A stretch of DNA of 38,345 nucleotides from Xanthomonas albilineans (GCF_002939705.1 NZ_MDCB01000020.1:3255-41599); one strand, 5' to 3'; counted from the stretch's first letter, positions 1 to 9,245 are shown. Program-made: numbers and translations. The notes: generated by a model not told the origin, from the sequence alone.

Positions 1-3000
1 TGCTCTGCGCCGAGACCCGCAGCACCAGCCCTTGTTGACCGGCCGTGCCACTGAAGCTCAGGCGGGTGTTCTGACCACGACGCGTCAGGCTCACCGCCTT
101 GGCCGTCCCCAGTACCAAGCGATCGGTGAGGTCGGTGGACAAGGTCGAGGTGAACTTCATGGTCTGGTCGCCGTCCGGCGGGGGCGAGAGCACCACGCTG
201 TACGTCCCCGCCTTCAAGTTGGACAGGTTCACCTGGCAACCGTTATTGGCCGCCGCGCAGGTCTGGCTGCTCACCGCGTTACCAGTGGGATCGGCGATTT
301 GCAGGGACATGGTCGACGTCGTGTTCGACGTCACCACGTCGCTCAGCGCAAAGCCCAGGTTCTGCCCGGCGGTGGCGGTGAAACTCAGATACACCTTCTG
401 CCCGGGCACCGTGGTGGCGGAGCTGCCCGGCGTGCCATTGACCACCACCGTGCCGGTGATGGCCGAGGCGAGCAGCACGCTGGCGCTGGCCGTCTCGCCA
501 TAATGCGGATCGACGAAGACCGTGTACGTGCCGGTTGCTGGCAATTTGGACAGGTTCAAGGTTCCGCTCGTCGCCACCGACTGGGTGTTCAATTGCGATC
601 CATCCGGCGCGTAGACCGTGTAATCGACCGTGCGACTGGCCGGCACCGTGCTCTGCCCCGACACCCGCAGCGCCAACCCCTGCTGACCCGCCGTGCCGCT
701 GAAGCTCAAGCGGCTGTTCTGGCCGCGACGCGTCAAGCTCACTGCCTTGGCCGTGCTTGGCACCAGACTATCGGTGAGGTCGGTGGAGAGCGTGGCGGTG
801 AACTTCATGGTCTGGTCGCCGGCTGACGGCGGCGACACCACCGCGCTGTACGTGCTCGCCTTCAAGTTGGACAGGTTCACCTGGCAACCGTTATTGGCCG
901 CCGCGCAGGTCTGGCTACCCACCGCATTACCTGCGGAATCGGTAATTTGCAGGGCGATGGTCGATGTCGTGTTCGACGTGACGATATCGCTCAGTGCAAA
1001 GCCCAGGTTCTGCCCGGCGGTGGCGGTGAAACTCAGCGCCACCTTCTGCCCCGGCGCCGTGGTGGCATAGCTCCCCGGCGTGCCATTGACTGGCACCGTG
1101 CCGGTAATGGCCGCGGCGGAGGAGAGCAACAGGCTGGCGCTGGCGGTTTCGCCGTAACCCGGATCGACAAAGACCATGTACGTGCCCGTCGTCGGCAGCT
1201 TGGACAGGTTCACGCTGCCACTGGCCGTGATCGACGCGCTGTTCAATTGCGACCCATCCGGCGCATAGACCGTGTAATAGACACCGCGCGCCGTCGGCAC
1301 CGTGCTTTGTCCGGAAACCTGCAGCGTCAATCCCTGTTGCCCCGCCGTACCGCTGAAGCTCAGACGTGCGTTCTGGCCACGGCGCGTCAGGCTTACCGCC
1401 TTGGCCGTGCCAAGCGTCAGACTGTCGGCGAGATCGCTGGAGAGCGTGGCGGTGAACTTCATCGTTTGGTTGCCGTTTGTCGGCGGCGACATCACAGCGC
1501 TGTAAGTGCCCGCCTTCAAGCTGGACAGATTTACCTGACAGCCGTTATTGGCCGCCGCACAGGTCTGGCTGCCCACCACGTTGCCGGCGGAATCGGCGAT
1601 TTGCAGGGACAGATTCGACGTCGTGTTCGGCGTGACGATATCGCTCAGCGCAAACCCCAGATTCTGCCCAGCGGTGGCGGTGAAACTCAGCGCCACCTTC
1701 TGCCCGGACATGGTGGTGGTGTAGTTCCCCGACGTACCGTCGACCGGCACCGTGCCGGTGATGGCCGAGGAGGACGAGAGCAACAAGCTGGCGCTGGCGG
1801 TTTCGCCGTAACCAGGATCGACAAAGACCATGTACGTGCCGGTGGCCGGCAGCTTGGGCAGATTCACGCTGCCACTGGCCGTGATCGACGCGCTGTTCAA
1901 TTGCGATCCATCCGGGGCATAGACCGTGTAATAGACACCGCGTGCCGCCGGCACCGTGCTTTGCCCGGACACATTGAGCACCAGTGATTGCTGTCCCGCC
2001 GTACCGTTGAAGCTCAGACGAGCGTTCTGGCCGCGCCGCGTCAGGCTCACCGATTTGGCTGTGCCAAGCGTCAGACTGTCGGCGAGATCGCTGGAGAGCG
2101 TGGAGGTGAACTTCATCGTTTGGTCGCCGTCCGATGGTGGCGACACCACCACGCTATACGTACCCCCAATCAGGTTAGGCAAATTCACTTGGCAGCCGTT
2201 ATTGGCTGCGAAGCAAGATTGGCTGATCATCGTATTGCCGACGAAATCGATGACTTGCAGTGACAGGTTCGACGTCGAATTCGGCGTCACGATGTCGCTC
2301 AGCGCAAACCCCAGGTTCTGTCCGTTGCTAGTGACGTCAAAACTCAGATAGACACTCTGTCCAGGCACCGTGGTGGAATAGCTGCCTGGCGTACCGTCGA
2401 CCGACGCCGTGCCGGTGATCACCGACGAAAGCAGCACCGTCGCATTGGCTGTCTCACCGTAAAAAGGATCGACGAAGACCATGTACGTCCCATCCGACGG
2501 CAGCGTAGGCAGGTTCATGGCGCCACTGCCACTCGTACTACTGACCCACATGTCGTTCACTTGCGACCCATCCGGCGCGTAGACGATGTAATGGACATCG
2601 CGCCCAACTGGCACAGTGGTCTCCCCCGAAACGCGCAACGCCAATGTCTGGCCTACCTTGCCATTGAAGCTCAAACGTGCATTTTGGCCACGACGCGTCA
2701 GACTCACCGCTTTGGCTGTGCCGGGCGTCAAGCTGTCGGTGAGATCCGTAGACAGCGTGGCGGTGAATTTCATTTTACGATCACCGTCCAACGGCGGTGA
2801 CACCACCACCGTATAGGTTCCTCCCACCAGACTGCGGAGATTCAATGCACAACCGTCCTTGACTGCCATACACCCTTGGCTGTCCACGCTGTTGCCAGAG
2901 GGATCGAACAAATTCAAATCCAAATCTGACGTCGTGCTCGATGTCACGATGTCGCTCAGCGCAAACCCCAGGTTCTGCCCGGCAGTCGCGTTGAAACTCA

Positions 3001-5330
3001 GATACACCTTCTGCCCTGGCACCGTGGTGACATAACTGCCCGGCGTACCGTCGACCGGCAACGTACCAGTGATCGCCGAGGAGAGCAGTATCGTCGCGCT
3101 GGCCGTCTCACCGTAACTAGGATCGACAAACACCGTATACGTCCCTGTGGCAGGCAGCGTGCCCAGATTCAACTTCCCATCCGTGCGCAACGCTATGCTA
3201 TTCAATTGCGACCCATCTGGACCGTAGACAACATAGTAAACAACACTATTGGCCGGCCCTGTGGTCTGCCCCGAGATGCCAAGCGTCACTGCCGGCTGTC
3301 CCGCCGTACCATTGAAACTCAGACGAGCGTTCTGACCACGACGCGTAATATTCACAGATTTGGCTGTGCCTGGCGTCAGTTGATCGGTGAGATCGGTCGA
3401 GAGTGTGGCCTTGAACTGCATCGTTTGGTCGCCATCCCATGGCGGCGAAACTAACGCGGTATAGGTTCCTCCTGCCAAGTTGGATAGGTTCACCTGACAA
3501 CCATTATCGGTTGCGTAGCAGGGCTGACTGTATAGCATGTTGCCCGCAGGATCGAAGACTTTCAGAGACATGGACGTCACCGCGTTCGGCATCACGATAT
3601 CGCTCAGCCCCAATCCCAGGCTCTGCCCAGCCGTGGCTGTAAAACTCAGGTAGACATTTTGCCCAGGCACGGTGGTGGCGTATATGCCAGTCGTCCCGTC
3701 GACGGGCATGGTGCCGGTCATCGGCGAGGAGAGCTGCACGGTCGTATTGGCCGTCTCACCGGAGGCAGGATCGACGAAAACCGTGTAAGTGCCTGTCATC
3801 TGCAGCTTTGGCAAATTCAAGATGCCACTCGTACTGATCACCGTGTTGTTCACCGTGCTGCTCACTTGCGACCCATCCGGCGCGTAAACGGTGTAGTCGA
3901 CATGCCCATTGGCTGGTACCGTACTCTGCCCCGAGACGCTCAGCGCAAGCCCCTGCTGTCCTGCTGTGCCACTGAAGCTCAAGCGGGCATTCTGGCCCCG
4001 ACGTGTCAGGCTCATCGTCTTGGCCGTGTTCAACGGCAGGCTGTCAACGAGATCGGCCGAGAGCGTGGCCGTGAACTGCATCGTCTGGTCGCCATCCGAT
4101 GGCGGCGACATCACCACGGTATACGTCCCCCCTGCCAAGTTGGACAGGTTCACCTGGCAGCCGTTGTTGCCCACATAGCAATACTTGCCGACCACAAAAG
4201 TGCCGGCGGAGTCGCTCACTTGCAAAAGGATGGGCGACGCCGCATTCGGTGTCACGATGTCACTCAGTGCAAATCCTAGGTTCTGCCCCGCTGTGGCGGT
4301 AAAACTCAGATACACGTTCTGCCCAGGCTCGGTGGTGGCGTAACTGCCCGGCGTACCGTCGATCGGCGTGGTGCCGGTGATCGGCGTCGAGAGCAATACC
4401 GTCGCGTTGGCTGTCTCACCGTAATAGGGATCGACAAAGACCGTGTAGCTCCCATCCACCGGTAGCCTGGACAGGTTCAAGGTGCCGCCACCACTGCCAG
4501 TCAACACAATGCTGTTCACCTGCGAACCATCCGGTGCATAGACGGTGTAGTAGACATCAGCATTGGCGGGCGCTGTGCTCTGTCCCGAAACTTGCAGCGC
4601 CAGTCCCTGCTGTCCTGCCTTGCCGTTGAAGCTCAGGCGCGCGTTCTGCCCGCGCCGTGTCAGGCTCATCGCCTTGGCAGTGTTCAACGGCAGGCTGTCG
4701 GCAAGATCGGTCGAGAGCGTGGCCGTGAACTGCATCGTCTGGTCACCATCCGATGGCGGCGACATCACCACGGTATACGTCCCCGCCGCCAGGTTGGACA
4801 GGTTCACCTGGCAGCCGTGATAGGACGCGTAGCAATACTGAGGGCCCACGTAGCTGGGACCGCTCACTTGCAGATAGACGTATGAAGTGGCGTTCGGCGT
4901 GACGATGTCGCTCAGCGCAAATCCAAGGTTCTGCCCCGCCGTGGCGGTGAAACTCAGATATACGTATTGCCCAGGCTCGGCGGTGGCGTAACTCCGCGGT
5001 GTGCCATCAACCGGCGCGCTGTCGGCAAGATCGGCCGAGAGCGTGGCCGTGAACTGCATCGTCTGGTCACCGTCTGACGGCGGCGACACCACCGCAGTAT
5101 AAGTGTAAGTGCCTGTCGCTATCGCTATGTTGGGCAGGGTGGACAGGTTCACCTCACAGCCTTGCTTATACGCATAGCAATGATCTGAGGCCAAAAGAGT
5201 GCCGTCAGAACCGAACACTTGCCAATATATGCCCGATTTAGTGTTCGGCGTCACGATTTCACTCAGGCCAAGGTCAAGATTCTGGCCTTTGGCTGCATTG
5301 AAGACGAATCGTTTGCTTTGCGCGGTACCG
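1..5330 (-). repeat. In-frame tandem repeat array of ~650 bp (~217 aa) units
   Basis: The DNA form of the TRRGQNARL motif recurs at about 80, 730, 1385, 2040, 2695, 3345, 4005 and 4655, a spacing of 648-657 bp. Each unit has an A domain (containing DIVTP, a C-x6-C pair and SPPSDGDQTM) and a B domain (TRRGQNARLSF ... YAPDGSQ ... VFVDPYYGETA). Nine A and eight B domains are visible. The array begins at its N-terminal end with two A domains in succession (about 5330-4990 and 4990-4690), and alternates after that. Neighbouring units near 1140-1330 and 1795-1990 are almost identical in DNA. Units towards 4-5 kb are more diverged. The array continues past position 1. Confidence 0.9.
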
Positions 5331-6466
5331 ATGATCGGTTGCGTCAACGGCGCGCCGTTGACATTCAGTGGAGTGGCATTCTCGACGGCAAATTGCCACG
5401 TCGCTGGTGCCTGAGACGGCGTCAAAAGCACCAGATACGTGCCGCTGATACCCACTCTGGGTAGATGCACGCTCGCAGTGCTCGCGACACTCACCGAGCC
5501 AGAGAAGACCTGCTTGGTGTTCGTCGGGTCATAAACGCTGTAGCTGACCGACACCGCACCCAGCCCACTGAACTGCAGGCTTGGATAATCGCCAGCCGTC
5601 AGATCGTAGAGCACAGCCAGCGAATTTCCCGCTGTAGTGACACTCATGGCTTGCGGCGCGGCACCAATGGTCAGGCGTTTGATCGATTCGATTTGCGTCT
5701 TGTCGATGCCCGCTGGAACGACCACCACATCCTGCGCGCTTGTCGCAGAACCGTATGGCGTGGTGATGGCGACCTTGCCGCTGCCAACGTTGGCCGGCGC
5801 CGGGAAGACAATCGTGGTGTTCGATAATGTCGTGGGCGATACCGCGCGTGCGTTGAGCAACGTCGAGGTCTGCCCCTGCGCAGGCAAAAATCCTTTACCC
5901 GTGGTGGTGACCGATTCGCCAATCGCCAGCAAGGTCGGCGCGACCGTGTCGATGGTCGGAGCCATCGCGGCGGCGTCCACGACGAAGTTCATGGCGGTGC
6001 TGGCCGTGGCGCTGCCGACCGTGATCGCGATGGGGCCGGTGGTGGCGCCGGAGGGCACGACCACGGTCAGTTCGGTGCTGCTGGCAGTCGATACCGTCGC
6101 CGCCACACCGTTGAACTGGACCGCGTTCTGGCTGGCGGTCGCGCTGAAGCCTTGGCCCTTGATCGTAACCGGCGTGCCTGGCGCGCCACGCCCTGGACTG
6201 AACGCGAAGATCGCCAGTTGGCCGGCGATACGATCGACCGCAACCAAGTTGCCGATATTGTCGTAGGTATAGCGCGCACTGCCGCCAGTGTCGTTGCTGA
6301 CCGCGACCAGCCGCCCGCCCGCGTCGTAGACGTAGGACGTCGCCAACGCGCAAAGCGAACACAGCAAGAGGCCGATCAACACACCGAGCGGGCCGACGGC
6401 CCGCCATCGGATGCGTTGCGTCGTCTTGCCAACCGATAGAACACGCTCCCTCAATCGCTTTTCCAT
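1..6466 (-). CDS. Giant secreted YD-repeat / IPT-TIG / beta-sandwich-repeat protein, partial (3' end outside window)
   Basis: An uninterrupted minus-strand frame runs from ATG at 6466 to the left edge with no stop (about 2155 codons). AGGGGA lies about 9 nt before the ATG. Residues 1-43 form a long basic N-region and a hydrophobic core ending ALA, consistent with a Sec signal peptide. Residues 45-80 hold two YD-type units (YVYDAGGRL and YTYDNIGNL). Two IPT/TIG-like Ig folds follow (about 86-164 and 169-251). From about residue 270 to the edge, two related ~100-residue beta-sandwich domains alternate, resembling bacterial pre-peptidase C-terminal (PPC) domains. Motif examples are GQNLGFALSDIVTP and SLTRRGQNARLSF. 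The YD start suggests an Rhs/wall-associated-type surface protein whose core or effector end could lie beyond the window; that part is inference. The long plus-strand open frames over this region are antisense shadows. Confidence 0.85.
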   Translation of the reverse strand, partial: MEKRLRERVLSVGKTTQRIRWRAVGPLGVLIGLLLCSLCALATSYVYDAGGRLVAVSNDTGGSARYTYDNIGNLVAVDRIAGQLAIFAFSPGRGAPGTPVTIKGQGFSATASQNAVQFNGVAATVSTASSTELTVVVPSGATTGPIAITVGSATASTAMNFVVDAAAMAPTIDTVAPTLLAIGESVTTTGKGFLPAQGQTSTLLNARAVSPTTLSNTTIVFPAPANVGSGKVAITTPYGSATSAQDVVVVPAGIDKTQIESIKRLTIGAAPQAMSVTTAGNSLAVLYDLTAGDYPSLQFSGLGAVSVSYSVYDPTNTKQVFSGSVSVASTASVHLPRVGISGTYLVLLTPSQAPATWQFAVENATPLNVNGAPLTQPIIGTAQSKRFVFNAAKGQNLDLGLSEIVTPNTKSGIYWQVFGSDGTLLASDHCYAYKQGCEVNLSTLPNIAIATGTYTYTAVVSPPSDGDQTMQFTATLSADLADSAPVDGTPRSYATAEPGQYVYLSFTATAGQNLGFALSDIVTPNATSYVYLQVSGPSYVGPQYCYASYHGCQVNLSNLAAGTYTVVMSPPSDGDQTMQFTATLSTDLADSLPLNTAKAMSLTRRGQNARLSFNGKAGQQGLALQVSGQSTAPANADVYYTVYAPDGSQVNSIVLTGSGGGTLNLSRLPVDGSYTVFVDPYYGETANATVLLSTPITGTTPIDGTPGSYATTEPGQNVYLSFTATAGQNLGFALSDIVTPNAASPILLQVSDSAGTFVVGKYCYVGNNGCQVNLSNLAGGTYTVVMSPPSDGDQTMQFTATLSADLVDSLPLNTAKTMSLTRRGQNARLSFSGTAGQQGLALSVSGQSTVPANGHVDYTVYAPDGSQVSSTVNNTVISTSGILNLPKLQMTGTYTVFVDPASGETANTTVQLSSPMTGTMPVDGTTGIYATTVPGQNVYLSFTATAGQSLGLGLSDIVMPNAVTSMSLKVFDPAGNMLYSQPCYATDNGCQVNLSNLAGGTYTALVSPPWDGDQTMQFKATLSTDLTDQLTPGTAKSVNITRRGQNARLSFNGTAGQPAVTLGISGQTTGPANSVVYYVVYGPDGSQLNSIALRTDGKLNLGTLPATGTYTVFVDPSYGETASATILLSSAITGTLPVDGTPGSYVTTVPGQKVYLSFNATAGQNLGFALSDIVTSSTTSDLDLNLFDPSGNSVDSQGCMAVKDGCALNLRSLVGGTYTVVVSPPLDGDRKMKFTATLSTDLTDSLTPGTAKAVSLTRRGQNARLSFNGKVGQTLALRVSGETTVPVGRDVHYIVYAPDGSQVNDMWVSSTSGSGAMNLPTLPSDGTYMVFVDPFYGETANATVLLSSVITGTASVDGTPGSYSTTVPGQSVYLSFDVTSNGQNLGFALSDIVTPNSTSNLSLQVIDFVGNTMISQSCFAANNGCQVNLPNLIGGTYSVVVSPPSDGDQTMKFTSTLSSDLADSLTLGTAKSVSLTRRGQNARLSFNGTAGQQSLVLNVSGQSTVPAARGVYYTVYAPDGSQLNSASITASGSVNLPKLPATGTYMVFVDPGYGETASASLLLSSSSAITGTVPVDGTSGNYTTTMSGQKVALSFTATAGQNLGFALSDIVTPNTTSNLSLQIADSAGNVVGSQTCAAANNGCQVNLSSLKAGTYSAVMSPPTNGNQTMKFTATLSSDLADSLTLGTAKAVSLTRRGQNARLSFSGTAGQQGLTLQVSGQSTVPTARGVYYTVYAPDGSQLNSASITASGSVNLSKLPTTGTYMVFVDPGYGETASASLLLSSAAAITGTVPVNGTPGSYATTAPGQKVALSFTATAGQNLGFALSDIVTSNTTSTIALQITDSAGNAVGSQTCAAANNGCQVNLSNLKASTYSAVVSPPSAGDQTMKFTATLSTDLTDSLVPSTAKAVSLTRRGQNSRLSFSGTAGQQGLALRVSGQSTVPASRTVDYTVYAPDGSQLNTQSVATSGTLNLSKLPATGTYTVFVDPHYGETASASVLLASAITGTVVVNGTPGSSATTVPGQKVYLSFTATAGQNLGFALSDVVTSNTTSTMSLQIADPTGNAVSSQTCAAANNGCQVNLSNLKAGTYSVVLSPPPDGDQTMKFTSTLSTDLTDRLVLGTAKAVSLTRRGQNTRLSFSGTAGQQGLVLRVSAQS

Positions 6467-6539
6467 AGCGACATTTCCCCTATGACCCATCAATTGGCAG
6501 CCGCCCGTAAGCGGAATGATTCTGGTCCCCCCGCGCCTT

Positions 6540-6545
6540 TATACT
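6540..6545 (+). promoter_or_regulatory. Candidate -10 element for the dihaem cytochrome gene
   Basis: TATACT matches the sigma-70 -10 consensus at five of six positions and lies 29 bp before the cytochrome ATG. No convincing -35 hexamer sits 16-18 bp upstream, so this is a weak call. The 108-bp space also has to serve the divergent giant repeat gene. Confidence 0.3.
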
Positions 6546-6574
6546 AGAAACCCCCACAACATTTCCACCTCAAT

Positions 6575-7645
6575 ATGCGAAGGATCGTCTGGCTCAGTCT
6601 GCTTGCAGGCACCGCACTCACCATCGGGGCTGCGGCCTATGCACTGACATCCCTGCAGCAGCGGGAAAAACATCAGGCTGCTCTGGCCACCTCCGCGCTG
6701 GGCAGTGCGCTGTTCCATGACACCTCGTTGAGTGCGACCGGCACCTTGGCCTGCGCCACCTGCCATCGCGCGGATTACGCTTTCACTCAACCCGAGGCGG
6801 TCCCGCATCTGGACGGCGGCCGTGTCGGCACGCGCAATGCGCCCAGTTTGCTGGACTTGCCGTATTTCCAGCATTACTTCTGGGATGGGCGAGAAGACCA
6901 CATCGAGCGCGTCGCCGTCGCCGCCTTCACCAACCGGGCGGAAATGGCGCAACCAAACATGGCGGCAGTGGTCGATCTGTTGCGCCGCCAACCGGCCTAT
7001 CGGCAGCGCTTCCAGGCATCCTTCAGCGATGACAACATCGATGAGGCGCGGATTTCGCGCGCGATCCTGGCCTATCTCCAGTCTGTCGCCAACGGGCATA
7101 GCCGTTACGATGCCTATGCCGCCGGCGACACCAGCGCACTGACAGAATCCGAACGCCGTGGACTGGCGATCTTCCAAGGGAAAGCCGACTGCGCCGCGTG
7201 CCATCTGCTCGACGGCACGCCAGCAACCTTCACCGATAATCGCTTCCATCACTCCAATGTCGGCTTGGAACAGTTGGCCGGCCACGTGAAAACCACCATC
7301 GCGGCCTTTCAAGCCAAACGGCAGCAGGGAGTTCCGCTTGCCGAATTGGTGCTCTCGGATCCGGAGATGGCAGCGCTGGGGCGTTTCGCCGTGGACGGCC
7401 ATGGCGAAAACCTGTCGGCCTACCGCACACCCACGCTGCGCAATGTCACCCGCACCGCGCCTTATATGCACGACGGCAGTGTGCCGTCGCTGGATGCGGC
7501 AATACAACGGGAAATCTATTACCGCAGCCTGACGCGCGGCACCCCGATCACGCTAACGACGCAGGAGCAGGGCGACCTGCATGCCTTCCTGTATGCGCTT
7601 GAAGACGCTCCGCTGCGAAATGCTCAAGCACCCGGCGCGGAGTGA
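6575..7645 (+). CDS. MauG/CcpA-family dihaem cytochrome c peroxidase-like protein
   Basis: A 356-residue protein with an N-terminal signal/anchor (residues 4-25) and two c-type haem motifs, CATCH at 60-64 and CAACH at 206-210. That spacing is typical of the bacterial dihaem peroxidase/MauG family, which acts in the periplasm on peroxide or carries out high-valent haem oxidation. WDGRED (about 103) and the later APYMHDGS (a conserved C-terminal loop with a possible axial Met/His) fit the family. The substrate cannot be told from sequence: it may be a true cytochrome c peroxidase or a MauG-like enzyme. No Shine-Dalgarno is obvious before the ATG at 6575. It overlaps the convergent lipoprotein gene by 22 bp at the 3' end. 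Confidence 0.85.
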   Translation: MRRIVWLSLLAGTALTIGAAAYALTSLQQREKHQAALATSALGSALFHDTSLSATGTLACATCHRADYAFTQPEAVPHLDGGRVGTRNAPSLLDLPYFQHYFWDGREDHIERVAVAAFTNRAEMAQPNMAAVVDLLRRQPAYRQRFQASFSDDNIDEARISRAILAYLQSVANGHSRYDAYAAGDTSALTESERRGLAIFQGKADCAACHLLDGTPATFTDNRFHHSNVGLEQLAGHVKTTIAAFQAKRQQGVPLAELVLSDPEMAALGRFAVDGHGENLSAYRTPTLRNVTRTAPYMHDGSVPSLDAAIQREIYYRSLTRGTPITLTTQEQGDLHAFLYALEDAPLRNAQAPGAE

Positions 7646-8106
7646 CCGCCCGCGGTCTCCGGCACGACATCGAATTCGCGTTGAAAGACTTTGCCTGCCT
7701 GACCCAGGCGGGCCTCCAGCAGATGCCGGCCCGACGTCCAGGATTGCGCTGGCTTGAACTCGAAACGCGCCGACTCCGCCCCTGCCGCGATGACGGAATG
7801 CTGTTCGCCAACCGTCTTGCCGTTCGACACATCGATCAAGCGCAGTGAGAGGGGCTGCGGCTCGCGCGCAGCAGCATTCAACGCGACAGTGGCGACCACC
7901 ATGGTCTGCGGCGTGACCGGCTTGGGCGGCTGACCCGCGTTGAGCGTGCCGCTTTCCCCACCCAGCAGGATCTGCCGAATCGCCAACGGCCCCTGCGTCT
8001 GCCCAGTCGATGTCTGCGCCGCAGCGCCAGCCCCCGAACCAGCCCCCGTGCAACCACACAATGCGACCGCCACCATCAGCAGACTTCCATACAACGGCTT
8101 GCTCAT
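7624..8106 (-). CDS. Small predicted lipoprotein of unknown function
   Basis: A 160-residue protein. The start at 8106 is chosen over an upstream ATG at 8148 because AAAGGA precedes it by about 9 nt and because it gives a proper lipoprotein signal: a hydrophobic stretch ending in the lipobox LCGC, with the lipidated Cys at residue 19. A Gly/Ala-rich linker follows. The rest is a likely Ig-like beta fold with phrases such as LRLIDVSNGKTVGE and FEFKPAQSWTSGRH, as in families that bind or present extracytoplasmic ligands. I do not recognise the family. Its 3' end overlaps the 3' end of the cytochrome gene. Confidence 0.7.
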   Translation of the reverse strand: MSKPLYGSLLMVAVALCGCTGAGSGAGAAAQTSTGQTQGPLAIRQILLGGESGTLNAGQPPKPVTPQTMVVATVALNAAAREPQPLSLRLIDVSNGKTVGEQHSVIAAGAESARFEFKPAQSWTSGRHLLEARLGQAGKVFQREFDVVPETAGGHSAPGA

Positions 8107-8636
8107 TTCCCAATCCTTTATGTGCCAGGTTAGGCGCGAGTCTATCAATAATCAGCCGCCGCAATGGCATCGTGTCTCCCATTGCATCGCTTCTGCGTCG
8201 CGCCACCGCCGTGCTTGCCCGCAAACGACTCGACACGCCCGACTGGAACGCATGCTCCTGTCTGCACTTTAACCGCGTCTACATCGCTCGCTCGCGAATT
8301 TACGGCACGTGCTTCGACAAGGTCTGCTTCGAGGGAAGCATCGCCATTTGACTCAAGGCGCGACCGAAGCGCCGAGACGTTACGGTTCGAACAAACACCG
8401 CTTGGCGTACAGAGTGCGAATCCACTGCAGCACCAACGGGTCGTCGCGGCCGTAGCCGCGACACGCTCAGATCGATACCACATCCTCCATTGGCCGCCGT
8501 ACTGTCCACGCACACCACCACTCACCACCTATTGTCCTTGGCCACCTGCCATATTCCGATGCACAACGCCGGGATAGACACCTCCACGCATTGAACGAGG
8601 TCAGCGTCAGCGCCGGAAACACAACCCTGCCTGGCT
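8107..8636. other. 530-bp stretch without a recognisable gene
   Basis: Open frames exist on both strands because the DNA is GC-rich, but none has a ribosome binding site, a recognisable motif or plausible composition. The stretch contains one REP-like palindrome (8443-8462) and otherwise looks like decayed or non-coding DNA between the lipoprotein and HutD genes, both on the minus strand. Confidence 0.5.
8443..8462. repeat. REP-like palindrome
   Basis: Perfect inverted repeat GTCGCGGC - CGTA - GCCGCGAC, an 8-bp stem with a 4-nt loop. GC-rich palindromes of this type are dispersed as intergenic REP elements in xanthomonads and pseudomonads. Only one copy is visible in the window, so its repeat status is inferred. 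Confidence 0.4.
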
Positions 8637-9245
8637 TCAATCCGCAGACGCGGTGAGCAGCTCGATCCGGATCGCCAAGACTTCCCCACCGCCGCTCAAA
8701 GCAAAGCGCTGCCGTGCATCGGCAGCCAACCATGCGCTGTCGCCAGCTGAAAGCGGCGGCAATCCACTGGCGTCGTCGAAGTGCGCCTGCCCTGCCAGCA
8801 GGTAAACGGCCCAGGCGACTGCGGGTTCTGCGAAAAACAGCATCGACCCGACCAGGGGCCGGTGCAGTACCTGCGTGCGCACGCGGTCACGGCGCCACAT
8901 CACATTGAAATCATGAGTCGGCCCTGCGAGCAGTTCGCCGCGCAATGGGCGTTCGCCAGCAAAGCGCAAGCGCGCGCAAAGTTCCTGCAACACGTGCTCG
9001 ACACCATCCTCGAAACACAGGCGCACACCCTCGCCGTGCAGCAGGACCAGTTCGCGATCAATTCCAGGAAAGACCGAAAACGCCGCGTCCTGCTCGATCT
9101 CGGCGATCGACAGGCGCAACACCCACTCCTCGCCGGACATCGGCAAGCGGAAGATTTCCCGGGTCCAGCCGAGTCCATTGCGCCAGCGTTCGCGGCGATA
9201 GACGTTGGCGGGGATCACCCGCGCAGGGAGGTTGCGCCAATCCAT
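8637..9245 (-). CDS. HutD/Ves family protein
   Basis: A 202-residue protein when started at the ATG at 9245 (MDWRNLPARVIP). An in-frame upstream ATG would add 39 residues unlike the family. It carries HutD-family signatures: YRRERWRNGLGWTREIF at the N-terminus, then LRLSIAEIEQDAAFSVFPGIDRELVLLHGEG, a cupin-type beta barrel, and a C-terminal AGDSAWLAA segment. HutD proteins accompany histidine-utilisation genes in many bacteria and have been proposed to limit histidine degradation, but there is no hut gene here, so the role stays open. The ribosome binding site is weak. Confidence 0.8.
   Translation of the reverse strand: MDWRNLPARVIPANVYRRERWRNGLGWTREIFRLPMSGEEWVLRLSIAEIEQDAAFSVFPGIDRELVLLHGEGVRLCFEDGVEHVLQELCARLRFAGERPLRGELLAGPTHDFNVMWRRDRVRTQVLHRPLVGSMLFFAEPAVAWAVYLLAGQAHFDDASGLPPLSAGDSAWLAADARQRFALSGGGEVLAIRIELLTASAD

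Noticed and set aside
32-1987. Long plus-strand open frames of 264 and 346 codons (Arg/His/Gly-rich products)
   Set aside because: They are antisense to the giant repeat gene in the codon-aligned frame. They repeat with its units and have no domain-like sequence.
6539-7507. 322-codon minus-strand frame over the cytochrome gene
   Set aside because: The plus strand has clear haem motifs and family similarity; the minus frame is a GC shadow.
8378-8420. Possible tRNA because of a GGTTCGAA-like stretch
   Set aside because: No acceptor or anticodon stem can be folded around it.
8145-8577. Frames of 127 and 137 codons on either strand in the 8.1-8.6 kb gap
   Set aside because: No ribosome binding site, no motif, and mutually overlapping; treated as non-coding.
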